Source of the DNA: Alphaproteobacteria bacterium
Lineage (GTDB): Bacteria; Pseudomonadota; Alphaproteobacteria; Sphingomonadales; Sphingomonadaceae
Direction: 5' to 3'
Assembly: GCA_018970965.1 (NCBI GenBank)
Contig: JAGWVG010000008.1
Coordinates: forward strand, 1-17,373
Length of the DNA: 17,373 nt
Part shown: positions 1 through 7,676 of the stretch, in pieces
Layout of the letters: each line of letters starts with the position of its first letter
How positions within the stretch are numbered: the stretch's first letter is position 1
The notes under the pieces: generated by a model
Databases searched by the model: none
What the model saw: the letters and a program-made list of their open reading frames with translations, nothing else
Told to the model about the DNA's origin: nothing
Translations under genes and position numbers: made by a program

Positions 1-72
1 ACGCGTATCCAGGATAATGCCGAGGCCAAGGCCCGCCAATAGGGCCAGAAGAATGATGGTTGCTTTGGACAT
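1..72 (-). CDS. N-terminus of probable dicarboxylate/amino acid:cation symporter (partial)
   Basis: Only the first 24 codons lie inside the window; the gene runs off the left edge. Translation from the ATG at 72 gives MSKATIILLALLAGLGLGII followed by LDTR. This is a short charged head and one long hydrophobic segment with Ala/Gly/Leu spacing, typical of the first membrane helix of DAACS (DctA/GltP) symporters, although other polytopic proteins begin in a similar way. It is divergent from the nitronate monooxygenase-like gene, with 53 bases between the two starts, so a shared promoter region is likely. The membrane-protein call is fairly safe; the family is a guess from the N-terminal style. 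Confidence 0.5.
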   Translation of the reverse strand, partial: MSKATIILLALLAGLGLGIILDTR

Positions 73-125
73 GCTTGTTTTCCCCGTTCAGCGCGGTGAT
101 ACACGCCTGATAAGGAGAGGCAAAT

Positions 126-1265
126 ATGACCAATGCGTTGTGCGCCCGTCTGGGTATTGAATTTCCATTATTCGCGTTCAGCCATTGCCGCGATGTTGTG
201 GCGGCGGTTTCAAAAGCCGGGGGTTTTGGCGTGCTGGGCGCAACAGCGTTCAACCCCGAAGAGCTTGAAGTCGAGCTGCAGTGGATCGACGCGCATGTCG
301 ATGGCAAGCCTTATGGTATTGATGTGCTGATCCCCGAAAACCTCAGCGTGAAGCATGAGAAAGATCTGACATCAAAAAAGCTCGCCGAGCGCATTCCCCA
401 CCAGCACAAAGAATTTGTCGATCAGCTGCTGAAGTCGCACGGTGTTGATCCGGCTGGCGATCATGCGCGCGCGCGGACCGAAGATGCGCCCCCTCCATTT
501 TGGCCAGACGAAGCGATGGAACTGCTGCGCGTAGCGTTCAACCATCCCATTCGCATGATTGTGAATGCTCTGGGTGTTCCGCCGCAAGAGATGATTGAAA
601 TGGGCCGTGCGCATAATGTGCCCGTGGGGGCTTTGGCAGGCGCGAAAGAACATGCGTTGCGCCTCGCGGAGGCCGGCTGCGACGTCATTGTGGCGCAAGG
701 TGGCGAGGCGGGCGGCCATTGCGGCGAAGTCTCTACATTGGTGCTGATTCCAGAAGTGGTTCGCGCATTGGAGGCTGCGGGCCATGATGTGCCTGTGCTG
801 GCAGCGGGGGGCATTATGACAGGCGCGCAGATGGCTGCGTGCATGACAATGGGTGCCGCAGGCGCGTGGACTGGTTCGGTTTGGCTGGCCACGACAGAAA
901 GTGAATGCTCGCAGATTTTCCGCGAAAAAATGGTTGCCGCCCGCTCGCGCGATACCGTGCGCTCAAAGGGGCGGACAGGCAAATATTCGCGCCAGCTTGT
1001 CTCGGCTTGGACTGAGGCTTGGGAAGGGCCCGACAGCCCCGGCGCGCTGCCGATGCCAATGCAATCACTGATTGCTGAACCCGCTATCCATAAGGCCACC
1101 AAATCCGCCGAAGGCGGCAATGTGCAAGCGGTGCCGCTTGTCACTTATTTTGTCGGCCAGGGTGTTGGGTTGGTCGAAAACATCGTTTCCGCGCGGTCTG
1201 TGGTGCAGGATTTTATGGAAGATTATGCCGCAGCGGTGGATCGGTTGAATGCCTCAATTGGCTAA
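126..1265 (+). CDS. Nitronate monooxygenase family FMN-dependent protein
   Basis: A 379-residue protein of the nitronate monooxygenase / 2-nitropropane dioxygenase family, a cytosolic FMN-dependent TIM barrel. Family members oxidise alkyl nitronates to carbonyl compounds; many homologues have unknown natural substrates. The sequence shows the usual phosphate-binding and active-site signatures: QGGEAGGH at residues 191-198, where His198 matches the family's catalytic histidine position, AAGGI at 226-230, and the GAAGAWTGS segment at 243-251. Length is within the family range. The ATG is preceded by a strong Shine-Dalgarno (AAGGAGAGG at 112-120), which fixes the start. The next gene, an aminopeptidase P, follows after 73 bases. 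FabK-like enoyl-ACP reductase is an alternative within the same fold, but the GGEAGGH context favours nitronate monooxygenase. Substrate is not deducible. Confidence 0.88.
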   Translation: MTNALCARLGIEFPLFAFSHCRDVVAAVSKAGGFGVLGATAFNPEELEVELQWIDAHVDGKPYGIDVLIPENLSVKHEKDLTSKKLAERIPHQHKEFVDQLLKSHGVDPAGDHARARTEDAPPPFWPDEAMELLRVAFNHPIRMIVNALGVPPQEMIEMGRAHNVPVGALAGAKEHALRLAEAGCDVIVAQGGEAGGHCGEVSTLVLIPEVVRALEAAGHDVPVLAAGGIMTGAQMAACMTMGAAGAWTGSVWLATTESECSQIFREKMVAARSRDTVRSKGRTGKYSRQLVSAWTEAWEGPDSPGALPMPMQSLIAEPAIHKATKSAEGGNVQAVPLVTYFVGQGVGLVENIVSARSVVQDFMEDYAAAVDRLNASIG

Positions 1266-1274
1266 GCATGGGCA

Positions 1275-1302
1275 TTGCGCCCTTGACGCTAGGGCCTATA
1301 TC
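1275..1302 (+). promoter_or_regulatory. Candidate promoter for the aminopeptidase P gene
   Basis: TTGCGC (1275-1280) and TATATC (1297-1302) are separated by 16 bases in the 73-base gap before the aminopeptidase start. The same -10 hexamer, TATATC, occurs in the clearer ssrA promoter of this window. A TTGACG at 1283-1288 is a better -35 by sequence but lies too close to TATATC. No terminator separates this gene from the upstream one, so read-through is also possible. Confidence 0.3.
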
Positions 1303-1338
1303 CAACTGCAATAAATTCGCCTTTCAGAAAGCCTTTTA

Positions 1339-3147
1339 ATGTCCACTTATGAAGCCCGCCTGTCTGCCCTTCGCGTGCAATTAAAGTCTGACCGCTTGGA
1401 TGGCTTTGTTGTTCCGATTTGCGATGAGCATATGTCAGAATATGTGGGCGCCTATGCGCAGCGTTTGGCCTGGCTGACGGGCTTTGGCGGTTCTGCTGGG
1501 TCGGCGGTTGTTTTGTCTGAAGAAGCGGCGATTTTTGTTGATGGCCGTTACACCATCCAAGTCCGCGAACAGGTGGATGGGGCCATTTGGTCCTACCAGT
1601 CCACGCTGGAAACAAGCGTTTCAGAATGGCTGGGCGCACATGCTCCGGCAGGGGCGCGGATTGGCTATGATCCTTGGTTGCACACAAAGGCATGGGTCGA
1701 AGCGGCAACCAAGGCGCTCGCCGCCAAAGGCGCGAAACTTGTAGCAGTCGAGCGTAACCCGATTGATGTGGTGTGGCAGGATCAGCCCGCCCCATCTGAT
1801 GCCAAGCTGAAAGTGCTGGAGGATCAATATACCGGGCGCAGCTCTGCGGAAAAGCGCGCTGATGTGGCGGATTGGCTGGCTGCTCAAAATCTGGATGCAG
1901 CCATTATCAGCGCGCTTGATTCCGTTGCATGGACCTTCAATGTCCGCGGCAGCGATGTCGAGCGTACGCCCGTTGCCTTGTCCTTTGCGGTGCTCAACCG
2001 GGATGGCACGGCGGACCTTTATGTTGACCCCGCAAAAATGGACGAATCGGTTGCTCAGCATCTGGGCAATGCGGTGCGGGTGCATGATCGTGCCGCCTTT
2101 ACGCCCGCTTTGGCGGCTATGGCGGGCAAGCGTGTTGCCGTAGACCCAGAACGCGCCGTTGCTGCCATTTTTGCGCGGTTGTCAGAAGGTGGGGCACAGA
2201 TTGTTGAAGCGCGTGACCCGACCATTTTGCCCAAGGCCATTAAGAATGCAGTGGAGCAAGCTGGGCACCGTGCCGCGCAAAAGCGCGACGGCGCGGCGCT
2301 TAGCAATTTCCTTCATTGGATGTCCGTCGAAGCCCCCAAAGGCGGGCTGACCGAATTGTCTGCTGCGGCGCAATTAGAGGCATTTCGTAAAGCGACGGGC
2401 AAGCTTGTTGACCTCTCTTTTGATACCATTTCGGGCGCAGGGCCGAATGCGGCGCTCTGCCACTATAAGGTCGATGAGAAGAGCAATCGGTCAATTGAAC
2501 CGAGCAGCATCTATCTGGTGGATTCGGGCGGCCAATATTTGGATGGCACAACGGATGTGACGCGGACCATTTGGGTTGGGCCGGGTGATCCGACGGCTGA
2601 AATGAAAGATCGGTTCACGCGGGTGCTGAAAGGCCATATCGCCTTGGCGCGGGCTGTATTCCCACTTGGCACACGCGGCAGCCAGTTAGACACTTTGGCG
2701 CGCATGTATTTGTGGGAGGCTGGTGTCGATTATGCGCATGGCACTGGCCATGGCGTAGGCGCGTTTCTTTCGGTTCATGAAGGACCACAGCGGATTGCGA
2801 AAAGCGCAGGTGGGCAAGCAGGAACTGAGGAGGTTCTGCTGCCGGGCATGATCCTCTCGAACGAGCCCGGCTATTACAAAACCGATGGCTTTGGCATTCG
2901 CACGGAAAATCTGATTCTGGTTGAAGAGCGGCAGATTGCCGGCGCAGAAGGCCAATATTTGGGCTTCGAGACATTGACTTTTGCGCCAATTGATCGCGCC
3001 TTGGTGGATATCCAACTGATGACCGCGGATGAGATCCGCTGGTGGGATGCATATCACGCCCAAGTGCTTGCGATCGTCGGCCCCCAGCTGGAGGGCGCGG
3101 CGCAGGCGTGGGTGCAGCACGCCTGTCGCCCACTGCAGGCGGATTAA
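1339..3147 (+). CDS. Aminopeptidase P family protein (M24B Xaa-Pro aminopeptidase, long form)
   Basis: A 602-residue cytosolic metallopeptidase that removes N-terminal residues preceding proline. Layout is two creatinase-type N-terminal domains (about 1-140 and 160-300), the pita-bread M24 catalytic domain (about 310-535), and a short C-terminal APP domain (about 540-600). The five dimetal ligands of the family are in place: Asp395 and Asp406 (eleven apart, within VDSGGQYLDGTTD), His471 (GTGHGVG), Glu509 (NEPGYY) and Glu523 (IRTEN). At 602 residues this is the long three-domain form related to eukaryotic APP1, not the roughly 440-residue Escherichia PepP. The ATG at 1339 lacks a strong Shine-Dalgarno but fits the family N-terminus. 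Its TAA (3145-3147) interlocks with the TAA of the opposite small gene within a TTAA palindrome. Confidence 0.93.
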   Translation: MSTYEARLSALRVQLKSDRLDGFVVPICDEHMSEYVGAYAQRLAWLTGFGGSAGSAVVLSEEAAIFVDGRYTIQVREQVDGAIWSYQSTLETSVSEWLGAHAPAGARIGYDPWLHTKAWVEAATKALAAKGAKLVAVERNPIDVVWQDQPAPSDAKLKVLEDQYTGRSSAEKRADVADWLAAQNLDAAIISALDSVAWTFNVRGSDVERTPVALSFAVLNRDGTADLYVDPAKMDESVAQHLGNAVRVHDRAAFTPALAAMAGKRVAVDPERAVAAIFARLSEGGAQIVEARDPTILPKAIKNAVEQAGHRAAQKRDGAALSNFLHWMSVEAPKGGLTELSAAAQLEAFRKATGKLVDLSFDTISGAGPNAALCHYKVDEKSNRSIEPSSIYLVDSGGQYLDGTTDVTRTIWVGPGDPTAEMKDRFTRVLKGHIALARAVFPLGTRGSQLDTLARMYLWEAGVDYAHGTGHGVGAFLSVHEGPQRIAKSAGGQAGTEEVLLPGMILSNEPGYYKTDGFGIRTENLILVEERQIAGAEGQYLGFETLTFAPIDRALVDIQLMTADEIRWWDAYHAQVLAIVGPQLEGAAQAWVQHACRPLQAD

Positions 3148-3278
3148 GAGGGGCTTTGGTTGGAGGATTCGCCCGCAGGAGATGCGGGCGCATCGCCCTT
3201 CGGAGCTTTGCGTTTGCGTAAATTGGCGCGCAGTGCTTCGGCAAGGCGCTGGGCGCGTTCGGGATTATTCTTGCTCAT
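3144..3278 (-). CDS. Small basic hypothetical protein (44 aa)
   Basis: A 44-residue protein starting at the ATG at 3278 (MSKNNPERAQRLAEALRANL, then RKRKAPKG and a Pro/Ser-rich tail). The Arg/Lys-rich first half looks like one amphipathic helix with a basic end; the tail is disordered in composition. A GGAG lies 8 bases upstream of this ATG on the minus strand, which supports it over the in-frame ATG at 3329. I have the impression that similar short proteins with an ERAxRLAxALRANLRRRK pattern occur in alphaproteobacteria, but I cannot verify it here. Function is unknown. It ends tail to tail with the aminopeptidase gene, overlapping by four bases, and its start faces the promoter region of tRNA-Thr. 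Confidence 0.6.
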   Translation of the reverse strand: MSKNNPERAQRLAEALRANLRKRKAPKGDAPASPAGESSNQSPS

Positions 3279-3303
3279 TTCCGCTCCATTTGGCGTGATG
3301 TGC

Positions 3304-3332
3304 TTGACCCGTCCATAGCTTTTGTCCATAGG
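3304..3332 (+). promoter_or_regulatory. Candidate promoter for tRNA-Thr
   Basis: TTGACC (3304-3309) and CATAGG (3327-3332) are 17 bases apart, giving a start near 3339, about 45 bases upstream of the tRNA. The -35 is near consensus and the -10 is weak. The divergent small gene (start 3278) is just upstream. Confidence 0.35.
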
Positions 3333-3382
3333 CGCGCGTCATTGCGGTTCGCCAGACGCGAAATCGCATCGTGCATGGTCAC

Positions 3383-3457
<75 letters not shown>

Positions 3458-3510
3458 TTCCTCTTTTCATGATGTTGACCGCCGCGACTCCTGTCGCCAA
3501 GAGACGGTTT

Positions 3511-4512
3511 ATGCGTTTCTTTTCTGACAATGCCGCCAGCGTCCATCCTGCTGTGCTTGAAGCGATATCCCGGGCCAATCGCGTTGATACAGCTTATGAT
3601 GGCGATGCGATCAGCCGATCGCTTGATTCTCTTTTATCCCAAGTCTTTGAAACCGATGTGACGGCGGTTTGGATTGCCACGGGCACAGCTGCCAATTCAA
3701 TTGCGCTGGCAAGCCTTTGCCCGCCTTATGGCAGTGTGCTGTGCCATAAGGATGCGCATATTCAGAATGATGAATGCGGCGCGCCTGAATTTTACACTCA
3801 TGGTGCCAAGCTGGCGCTGATTGAAGGCGATGGCGCAAAAATAACGGCAGAGGCGCTGCGCCAAAAGCTCGCAGCAACCCCGGGTGGCGTGCATTGGGCA
3901 CAGCCCCACGCGCTCTCCATTACCAATGCGACTGAATATGGCCGGGTGTATACGCCCGAAGAAGTGGCGGCATTGGGTGAAATCGCACGGGCGCATGGAT
4001 TGGGGTTCCATATGGATGGCGCCCGCTTTGCCAATGCGATGGTGACTTTGGGCTGCGCGCCTGCTGACGTCACTTGGCGTGCGGGGGTGGATGTGCTCTC
4101 GTTCGGTTTCACTAAAAACGGTGGCATGTCCGCCGAATGTCTTGTCTATTTTGACAAAGCCAAAGCCGCAGGTGTGGTAGAACGCCGCAAGCGCGCTGGG
4201 CATTTATTGTCCAAGGGGCGGTATCTGGCGGCACAAATTGTGGCGCTGATTGAAAATGACGTTTGGCTGGAAAATGCCCGCGCTGCCAATGCAGGTGCGC
4301 AACAGCTGGCCCGGGCCTGCGCTGGCCGCCTGCTCCATCCGGTTGAGGCGAATGAGGTCTTTGCGCGAATGACACCCGATGAGGCGGCGCAGCTCAGGGC
4401 GCAGGGTTTTGACTTTTATGATTGGGCAGAGGGCGAAGTGCGCTTTGTTGTCAGTTGGGACCAGCCAGAGGCAGAAATTGCGGCCTTTTCAGCTGCGATT
4501 GCCGCTTTGTGA
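3511..4512 (+). CDS. L-threonine aldolase (low-specificity type, PLP-dependent)
   Basis: A 333-residue PLP enzyme of fold type I that cleaves L-threonine or allo-threonine to glycine and acetaldehyde. The start MRFFSDNAAS at 3511 is the characteristic family N-terminus. An in-frame ATG at 3469 would add only a non-conserved stretch, and longer readings run into the tRNA. Visible residues include the HKDAHIQNDECGAPEF block (79-94) that stacks on and anchors PLP, Asp169 in HMDGARFANA (contacts the pyridine nitrogen), and the Schiff-base Lys202 in SFGFTKNGG. AAGAGACGG upstream of 3511 can serve as a ribosome site. The stop overlaps the GTG start of the following EamA exporter, so the two are probably translated together. 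Resemblance is to bacterial LtaE-type enzymes; stereospecificity cannot be read from sequence. Confidence 0.93.
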   Translation: MRFFSDNAASVHPAVLEAISRANRVDTAYDGDAISRSLDSLLSQVFETDVTAVWIATGTAANSIALASLCPPYGSVLCHKDAHIQNDECGAPEFYTHGAKLALIEGDGAKITAEALRQKLAATPGGVHWAQPHALSITNATEYGRVYTPEEVAALGEIARAHGLGFHMDGARFANAMVTLGCAPADVTWRAGVDVLSFGFTKNGGMSAECLVYFDKAKAAGVVERRKRAGHLLSKGRYLAAQIVALIENDVWLENARAANAGAQQLARACAGRLLHPVEANEVFARMTPDEAAQLRAQGFDFYDWAEGEVRFVVSWDQPEAEIAAFSAAIAAL

Positions 4513-5432
4513 CTGATCGGCAAGCACAGCCAAGTTTTCTGAGCCCGCGGGTTCTTATTCCCTTCACGATCATTACCTTGATCTGGGGGTCAACTTGGTT
4601 TGTCATTCGCAGCCAAATTGCAGAAGTGCCGTCCAGCTGGTCGGTCACCTACCGCTTTTTGCTGGGTGGGCTTGCAATGCTGGCGGCAGCCAAGCTCAAC
4701 GGCCAGCGCATCGCTTTCACGCGGGCTGAATTGGCTTTTGCGGGCTTGATAGGCAGCCTGCAATTCACGATGAACTTCAACCTTGTTTACGAGGCAGAAC
4801 ATCATGTGACGTCGGGCCTGGTTGCAGTGGTTTTTGCCTTGTTGGTTGTGCCCAATGCCCTGTTGGGGCGGATTTTCTTGGGTAATGAATTTAGCCGCCG
4901 CTTTGTCTTCGGCTCTGCCTTTGCAATGTTGGGGGTGGCGCTGCTTTTTCTGCACGAAGTGCGGGCTGATCCTTCAAGCGCCAGCGAGACCTTGCTTGGC
5001 GTTGGCCTGACCATTGCTGCCGTTCTGACGGCCTCAGTGGCCAATGTCATGCAAGCGACTGAGCGTGCCCGGCGCCTGCCCATGATGAGCCTCATCGGCT
5101 ATTCTATGTTGTTTGGCACCAGCATGAATGCCCTTTTTTCATGGGCCACAATCGGCCCGCCGGTTATTGGCAAGAGCCTCGGCTTCTTCTTGGGGCTTGG
5201 CTATTTGGCGATTGCGGCCAGCGCCGTCACCTTCACGCTTTATTTCGGGCTAATCCGGCTGATTGGACCCGGAAGGGCAGGCTTCTCCAATGTCCTCATC
5301 CCCGTTGTGGCGATGACGATTTCAACTTTGTTTGAAGGCTATCGCTGGGTGCCGCTGACAATGGCCGGCGGGGCTATCGTGCTGATTGGGATGATGATCG
5401 CTTTGGCGCCTGCCCGTCAGCCAGCTGCATAA
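4509..5432 (+). CDS. EamA/DMT-family transporter
   Basis: A 307-residue inner-membrane protein with about ten hydrophobic segments arranged as two EamA repeats. The N-terminal helix carries the family signature LIWGSTWFVIR, and the last helices (IPVVAMTISTLFEG, then AGGAIVLIGMMIALAP) match the C-terminal repeat. Members export small metabolites, often amino acids or drugs. I chose the GTG at 4509 because it overlaps the aldolase TGA in a GTGA junction and gives the normal family length; the frame stays open further upstream inside the aldolase gene. Coupling to threonine aldolase makes amino-acid (threonine or glycine) export a reasonable guess, not a proven one. The 3' end overlaps the opposite gene by 16 bases. 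Confidence 0.9.
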   Translation: MTDRQAQPSFLSPRVLIPFTIITLIWGSTWFVIRSQIAEVPSSWSVTYRFLLGGLAMLAAAKLNGQRIAFTRAELAFAGLIGSLQFTMNFNLVYEAEHHVTSGLVAVVFALLVVPNALLGRIFLGNEFSRRFVFGSAFAMLGVALLFLHEVRADPSSASETLLGVGLTIAAVLTASVANVMQATERARRLPMMSLIGYSMLFGTSMNALFSWATIGPPVIGKSLGFFLGLGYLAIAASAVTFTLYFGLIRLIGPGRAGFSNVLIPVVAMTISTLFEGYRWVPLTMAGGAIVLIGMMIALAPARQPAA

Positions 5433-6208
5433 CAGGCCGCCAGTCCAAGACGATAATCTGCATAGCGCGGGTGCCATCCCAAAAGGCGCTTGGCCTTGCC
5501 ATTCGCCACACGGCGGTTCTCAGCATAAAAAGCTCGCGCCATGGGCGTCAGGCCCGCCTCCTCGATGGAGTTGAGTGGCGGATAGGGGCAACCCAACAGA
5601 TCGCAGCCAAATTCAACAACAGCATTTTGGCTACAAGGCCGGTCATCCGCGAGGTTATAGACGCCAGCTGGGCCGTTAAAGCCTGCAATCACGCCCGATA
5701 CGATATCTTCAACGTGGATCCGGCTAAACACTTGGTCTGCCAGATCAATGCGATGTGCCTTGCCCTCTTTTATGCGATCGAGAACCGATCGGCCCGGGCC
5801 ATAAATGCCAGGCAGGCGAAATACGCGCGCGCCAAGCGCCTGCCAATCTAGATCAGCATCATTGCGGCTGCCGCGCCGCCCTTTGATCGGCGCGCTTTCA
5901 TCCACCCATGCGCCGCCTGTGTCGCCATAAACGCCGGTGGAGGAAAGATAACCAACCCAACTGCCATTTTCTGCGGCCGCACGCACGGCATCACCATAAG
6001 GCTGCAAAACAGGGTCGCCATCGACCAGCGGCGGGACGGAAGAAAGGATGTGCGTTGCGCCCTGCAACCCCAGCCGCACCGAGGCGGCATCATCAAATGC
6101 AATGCTGCCGGATGATCCCGTGGAAATAATTGACCACCCCTGCTTGCCCAAATCACGGGCAATATGGCTGGCGGTATATCCAAGGCCGAAGATGAAAAGG
6201 CGGAGCAT
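5417..6208 (-). CDS. NAD(P)-binding epimerase-like protein (YeeZ-type extended SDR)
   Basis: A 263-residue Rossmann-fold protein of the NAD-dependent epimerase/dehydratase superfamily. The N-terminus MLRLFIFGLGYTASHIARDL carries a glycine-rich dinucleotide loop of the GxGYxA form, as in the YeeZ subgroup, rather than classical GxxGxxG. STGVYGD (about 104-110) includes the Tyr position of the YxxxK region, but no clear YxxxK follows, so catalytic dehydrogenase activity is doubtful. LPGIYGPGRS and the RIHVEDI segment are typical of the superfamily. I start at the ATG at 6208 because the glycine motif must be near the N-terminus; the open frame continues to 6331 with unrelated-looking sequence. 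No strong Shine-Dalgarno is visible. It converges with the EamA gene, overlapping by 16 bases. Substrate is unknown. Confidence 0.82.
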   Translation of the reverse strand: MLRLFIFGLGYTASHIARDLGKQGWSIISTGSSGSIAFDDAASVRLGLQGATHILSSVPPLVDGDPVLQPYGDAVRAAAENGSWVGYLSSTGVYGDTGGAWVDESAPIKGRRGSRNDADLDWQALGARVFRLPGIYGPGRSVLDRIKEGKAHRIDLADQVFSRIHVEDIVSGVIAGFNGPAGVYNLADDRPCSQNAVVEFGCDLLGCPYPPLNSIEEAGLTPMARAFYAENRRVANGKAKRLLGWHPRYADYRLGLAACYAAG

Positions 6209-6311
6209 CCGCCGCGGATGCCCCGCTTTATCAAAGGGTTCAACCCCTTTCAGCTCGGCCCGGTAGTGACCTGCTCCCAATATGATGCTGTGGCGCCTGG
6301 GTGGAGCCTGC

Positions 6312-6367
6312 TGAGATAATGCGGCGCCCATCTGTTCCTGCCATGTGTCGGGGGCCGCATTATCTCA
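6312..6367. repeat. Perfect 14-bp inverted repeat between the SDR gene and argG
   Basis: TGAGATAATGCGGC (6312-6325) is the exact reverse complement of 6354-6367, with 28 bases between the arms. Inside, CCC (6327-6329) can also pair with GGG (6351-6353) past a bulge, so a transcript would form a stem of about 17 pairs around a loop of about 21 bases. No T-run follows on either strand, so it does not look like an intrinsic terminator. The right arm ends 76 bases upstream of the argG ATG; the left arm begins 103 bases upstream of the SDR start on the other strand. Confidence 0.85.
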
Positions 6368-6443
6368 ATCGCTGATGTTGCTTTCGCACGGCTTTGCCCT
6401 TAGGCGCGCTTGCACGTTTTTGCGCCAATAGGATCAGATCTTC

Positions 6444-7676
6444 ATGACCAAGCCTCATGCCGCCGATATCAACCGCGTTGTTCTTGCCTATTCGGGTGGG
6501 CTCGACACGAGCGTGATCTTGAAATGGCTGCAACAAACCTATCAGTGCGAAGTCGTCACCTTCACGGCCGATCTGGGCCAGGGGGAAGAAATTGAACCCG
6601 CTCGCCAAAAGGCGCGCCAAGCGGGCGTGAAAGAAGAACATATCTTTATCGAAGATGTGCGCGAAGAATTTGTCCGCGATTTCGTTTTCCCGATGATGCG
6701 CGCCAATGCGTTGTATGAAGGGCTGTATTTGCTCGGCACCTCGATCGCCCGGCCGCTGATTGCCAAGCGCCAAATCGAGATTGCGAAACAGGTCGGCGCA
6801 GATGCCGTGAGCCATGGCGCCACAGGCAAAGGCAATGATCAGGTGCGCTTCGAACTGGGCTATTATGCGCTCAACCCCGACATCAAAGTCATCGCGCCGT
6901 GGCGCGAATGGGATTTGACCAGCCGGACACGCTTGATTGAATTTGCGGAACAGCATCAAATCACCATCCCGCGCGATAAACGCGGCGAAAGCCCGTTTTC
7001 GACGGATGCCAACCTTCTCCACACTTCGTCTGAGGGCAAGGTGTTGGAAGATCCGTGGGAAGAAGTCCCGGATTATGTCTATTCGCGCACCGACCATCCG
7101 GAACAAGCGCCCGACACGCCCGAGTTCATTACAGTGGATTTTGAGCGCGGCGATGCCGTGGCCATTAATGGCGAAGGCATGTCGCCCGCCACGCTGCTTG
7201 CCAAGCTGAATGACTATGGCAAGCGCCATGGCATTGGCCGGTTAGATCTGGTGGAAAACCGCTTTGTCGGCATGAAGTCGCGCGGCATGTATGAAACACC
7301 GGGTGGCACCATTTTGCATCTTGCGCATCGCGGGATTGAACAAATCACGCTGGATCGGGGGGCTGCGCATCTTAAAGATAAGCTGATGCCCGAATATGCG
7401 GAGTTGATTTACAATGGCTTCTGGTTCTCGCCTGAGCGTGAGATGCTGCAAGCCGCAATTGACCACAGCCAGCATCACGTGACGGGCACGGTTCGCCTGA
7501 AGCTGTATAAGGGTGGTGTGCATGTGGTGGGCCGTAAATCGCCCATGTCGCTTTATTCTGAAAAGATTGTGACCTTTGAGGATGATGCCGGCGCATATGA
7601 CCAGCGCGATGCACAGGGCTTTATCAAGCTCAACGCGCTGCGCCTGCGCTTGTTAGGGCGTCGCGGGGGTCTTTGA
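6444..7676 (+). CDS. argG: Argininosuccinate synthase
   Basis: A 410-residue cytosolic enzyme that condenses citrulline and aspartate using ATP, the penultimate step of arginine synthesis. The N-type ATP pyrophosphatase P-loop AYSGGLDTS is at residues 15-23, followed by the family blocks TADLGQGEE (41-49), LGTSIARPL and [15 protein letters not shown], which bind ATP, citrulline and aspartate. Length matches the usual 400-410 residues of this type. The ATG at 6444 gives a normal N-terminus; GGATCAG upstream is a modest ribosome site. A 14-bp dyad sits in the 235-base leader region. The stop codon overlaps a TTG start of a membrane protein gene (TTGA), so argG is probably co-transcribed with it. 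Confidence 0.97.
   Translation: MTKPHAADINRVVLAYSGGLDTSVILKWLQQTYQCEVVTFTADLGQGEEIEPARQKARQAGVKEEHIFIEDVREEFVRDFVFPMMRANALYEGLYLLGTSIARPLIAKRQIEIAKQVGADAVSHGATGKGNDQVRFELGYYALNPDIKVIAPWREWDLTSRTRLIEFAEQHQITIPRDKRGESPFSTDANLLHTSSEGKVLEDPWEEVPDYVYSRTDHPEQAPDTPEFITVDFERGDAVAINGEGMSPATLLAKLNDYGKRHGIGRLDLVENRFVGMKSRGMYETPGGTILHLAHRGIEQITLDRGAAHLKDKLMPEYAELIYNGFWFSPEREMLQAAIDHSQHHVTGTVRLKLYKGGVHVVGRKSPMSLYSEKIVTFEDDAGAYDQRDAQGFIKLNALRLRLLGRRGGL

Noticed and set aside
461..1144. Long minus-strand open frame opposite the nitronate monooxygenase gene
   Set aside because: Codon-shadow of a GC-rich real gene; the translation has no domain or ribosome site and conflicts with a clear family match on the plus strand.
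1266..1338. TTGACG at 1283 as -35 of the aminopeptidase gene
   Set aside because: Spacing to TATATC is only 8 bases, and no good -10 is found 16-18 bases downstream.
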